From positions 1-5,346 of the forward strand of contig JACMOA010000201.1 of NCBI GenBank assembly GCA_014378225.1: DNA of 5,346 bases. Reading direction: 5' to 3'. This document shows, one piece after another, positions 3,701 through 5,346 of this stretch. The position numbers and the translations under genes were made by a program. The notes beneath the pieces were generated by a model. It saw only the letters and a program-made list of their open reading frames with translations, was not told the origin of the DNA and made no database searches. Position 1 is the first letter of the stretch. Every line of letters begins with the position of its first letter. The stretch comes from Deinococcales bacterium (GTDB lineage Bacteria; Deinococcota; Deinococci; Deinococcales; Deinococcaceae).

Positions 3701-5346
3701 ATGGCGCGTCTGGATGGAAAATACGAAATACTGCGCTCGGTTCCCGGCTCGAGCGGCCTGCCCCTGCCTAACGGCAGCCTGAGTGTCAGCGACTTCAACG
3801 TGTCCGAGGCCCAGGACCCGCAGGGCGCAGCGGTGCTTATCGTGCAGCTCAACGTACAAACTAGTGAGCAGCGCACCCTGTTCCACAAGTACCGGGCCGC
3901 GCTCAAAGCCCTGCCGTCGCCGTTTTTGCTGGATGTGGTGGCCCGTCCTGGCGCGTATTACAGCGTGTGGAAACCGCCCGCCGGACAAGCGCTCGAGGAG
4001 TATTTGAAGCAGCCGCGCAAAAATGTCCAGACCCGTGAAGACGTACAGCAATTTACACAAAAGCTGTCTGAGGCAGGCTTTGCGCTCGAGGATGCCGACA
4101 TCCATCTCGAGGGTGGACTTCCGGTGCTGGCGGGTCTGGTGCCTATTGAACGCTCGAGCGAGGAAATTCAGTCCCTGAACGCGGGCATTCTGAGTGCGCT
4201 TCAGGGCGGTAAAACTATCGGCAGGGCGCGACGTACTCCAGCAGCAGGCCGGGTTAAAGCCCCTCGAGTGGCAGGCGCTCGAGGCACGGACCCACACAAT
4301 ACCCAAAACCAACCCTCAAAGCTGGGGCGTACCCTGCGCTTCTTTTTGTCGGTGGTTCCAGGAACGCTTTTATTGGCCGGAGCCGGATATTTGGGTGCAC
4401 GGGCCGTAGATGTATATTTGAACCCCAAAGTTCTGGTGGTCCCCAAAGTGCTCGGTCTCAACGGTCAGGACGCGGCGCTCAAGATGCGCGATTCCGGTTT
4501 TCGGGTGAGCGTGGTGCCGGGTGAAGAGCGCAGTCTCAAAATTGGGAGCATTATTGGGCAAAACCCTGCGCCAGACAGCGCCTTGCATGGGGGGCGGTTG
4601 GTCACGCTCACCATCAATCAGCCTCCAGAACTCAGTGTTCCCAAAGTCTCCGAGTTGAGTCTCGACGGTGCCAAAAGCGTTCTGCGCGACGCTGGATTAA
4701 AAGTGGGCTTGGTGCGCTACACCTTCACCGCAGACCTGGCGCTGCCCAAAGGCGAAGTGGTGGCCCAGTCACCGGAAACCGGAACCCAAGTGGCAAGGGG
4801 CGGTACGGTAGACCTGCTCATCAGTCAAGGCGTGCGCCCCCAGCAAACCTTTTTGCCCGACCTAACCGGATTGAGCTTCGAGGAAGCCAAAGCGTTAGTT
4901 AAGCAGTCTGGCCTGAAGCTTAACGATGTATCCGTGCAGGACTCCGACAAACCCGAGGGAACCGTGCTGGCTCAGAATCCTGCACCCTACGCCAAGCTGC
5001 GGGTGGGAATGCCTGCTCGTCTGGTCGTAGCCCGATTGCCGCAGGCTGCGCCCCCTCCCAGAGAAAATCTAGACACCCTGCCGCTGGCTCAGATTGTTAA
5101 ACCAGAACCCCCGCCTGTGGTGGTTCCACCCACCCCAGACCCTGTTCCAGTTCCAGACCCAAGCGTTCCCGTTCCCGAAACTCCAGTGGAAACGCCTCCT
5201 GTTACCGTTCCCTCACCGGACTCGAGTTCCCCTACGCCAGACCCCCAAACTCCACCCGTCACCACACCTGAACCCCCTCCTGCTACACCCTCGAGCACGC
5301 CAGAAACGCCACCCGTCAGCACGCCAGAGACACCTCAGACACCTCA
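3701..5346 (+). CDS. Membrane-anchored PASTA protein with degenerate kinase-like N-terminal domain, 3' end outside window
   Basis: The frame is open for 548 complete codons to the window edge. Residues 1-165 look like a decayed, shortened Ser/Thr kinase domain: DGKYEIL at 5-11 copies the usual start, AAVLIVQLNV (43-52) aligns with the strand that normally holds the ATP-binding Lys but lacks it, GAYYSVWKPPAGQALEEYL (84-102) resembles the hinge, and DADIHLEGGLPVLAGL (131-146) sits where HRD..N..DFG should be. A basic linker follows, then one membrane helix at about 214-233; positive-inside topology puts the N-terminus in the cytoplasm. Three PASTA repeats lie outside at about 242-307, 309-376 and 380-444, each with P-x-v-x-G-like, A-x-x-x-L-x-x-x-G and GxVxxQxPxxG-type elements. 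From about 447 the chain is Pro/Thr-rich. PASTA modules bind peptidoglycan or muropeptides in PknB-type kinases and some penicillin-binding proteins, so a non-catalytic wall sensor or scaffold is inferred. PASTA assignment is firm; the pseudokinase reading is moderate. Confidence 0.88.
   Translation, partial: MARLDGKYEILRSVPGSSGLPLPNGSLSVSDFNVSEAQDPQGAAVLIVQLNVQTSEQRTLFHKYRAALKALPSPFLLDVVARPGAYYSVWKPPAGQALEEYLKQPRKNVQTREDVQQFTQKLSEAGFALEDADIHLEGGLPVLAGLVPIERSSEEIQSLNAGILSALQGGKTIGRARRTPAAGRVKAPRVAGARGTDPHNTQNQPSKLGRTLRFFLSVVPGTLLLAGAGYLGARAVDVYLNPKVLVVPKVLGLNGQDAALKMRDSGFRVSVVPGEERSLKIGSIIGQNPAPDSALHGGRLVTLTINQPPELSVPKVSELSLDGAKSVLRDAGLKVGLVRYTFTADLALPKGEVVAQSPETGTQVARGGTVDLLISQGVRPQQTFLPDLTGLSFEEAKALVKQSGLKLNDVSVQDSDKPEGTVLAQNPAPYAKLRVGMPARLVVARLPQAAPPPRENLDTLPLAQIVKPEPPPVVVPPTPDPVPVPDPSVPVPETPVETPPVTVPSPDSSSPTPDPQTPPVTTPEPPPATPSSTPETPPVSTPETPQTP

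Larger units (their letters stand above)
83..5295. repeat. 43 dispersed copies of the palindrome CTCGAG
   Basis: First bases are at 83, 235, 471, 519, 623, 797, 810, 819, 853, 885, 1200, 1301, 1348, 1478, 1546, 1665, 1787, 1967, 2153, 2206, 2357, 2386, 2761, 2793, 2901, 3015, 3191, 3293, 3311, 3341, 3390, 3434, 3473, 3599, 3748, 3992, 4085, 4106, 4153, 4263, 4278, 5221 and 5290. A random 6-mer is expected about once per 4 kb. The base before is G in 26 of 43 and the base after is C in 18; nine copies are the full GCTCGAGC. I saw no copy of GAGCTC, a palindrome of the same composition. Confidence 0.97.

Noticed and set aside
3575..4312. 245-codon open frame on the minus strand
   Set aside because: It lies opposite the end of folK, the heptad array and the kinase-like domain of the PASTA gene; it has no recognisable motif, and the + strand product is clearly better supported.
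83..5295. CTCGAG copies as XhoI cloning linkers or assembly artefacts
   Set aside because: They lie inside intact frames and conserved motifs in all three phases at irregular spacing, which linker insertion would not produce.
83..5295. CTCGAG copies as a CRISPR array or ordinary tandem repeat
   Set aside because: Spacing is irregular, the repeated unit is only 6-8 nt, and the sequence between copies is coding.
5089..5322. Minus-strand frame rich in Gly, Val, Ser and Thr
   Set aside because: It is the complement of the Pro/Thr-rich tail; its composition follows from that low-complexity DNA.

Overview
This window is a stretch of bacterial chromosome, moderately GC-rich, with every recognisable gene on the + strand. 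The gene set is a Bacteroidota/Deinococcus-style lycopene cyclase next to a CruF-type carotenoid hydratase, two folate genes, and a membrane-anchored PASTA protein. With the -10-like box placed close to a start codon that lacks a Shine-Dalgarno sequence, this points most plausibly to a pigmented member of the Deinococcota, perhaps a Meiothermus-like Thermaceae. That assignment is inference from gene content, not an identification.

Layout. (1) Positions 3-158 hold the 3' end of an open frame that stops 9 nt before the next gene; its C-terminus is faintly like that of a cytochrome P450. (2) Positions 168-2523 form a compact carotenoid unit: a lycopene cyclase (crtY type), then after 7 nt a cruF-type gene with a long extra membrane-bound N-terminus. 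Together they would close one end of lycopene to a beta-ring and hydrate the other, as in monocyclic gamma-carotene-derived pigments. (3) Positions 2524-2768 are a visibly AT-richer intergenic gap holding a strong imperfect inverted repeat at 2626-2675. (4) Positions 2769-3610 are folB and folK, overlapping by 4 nt (GTGA), which make consecutive-stage enzymes of the pterin branch of folate synthesis. (5) Positions 3611-3700 are a short gap with six tandem heptanucleotides (consensus AACYGAM) and a TATACT box just before the next gene. (6) Positions 3701-5346 encode a protein still open at the window end: a cytoplasmic, degenerate Ser/Thr-kinase-like domain, one membrane helix, three PASTA repeats and a Pro/Thr-rich tail.

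The most striking property cuts across all genes. The palindrome CTCGAG occurs 43 times in 5.3 kb, where one or two would be expected by chance. It is used in all three reading frames (Leu-Glu 22 times, x-Arg via CGA 11 times, Ser-Ser via TCG-AG 9 times, counting the upstream partial frame), so the DNA word rather than a peptide is being maintained. Its closest known parallel is the highly iterated palindrome HIP1 of cyanobacteria. It sits at gene boundaries, inside conserved protein motifs, and is missing from a 937-nt block covering the membrane segment and all PASTA repeats.
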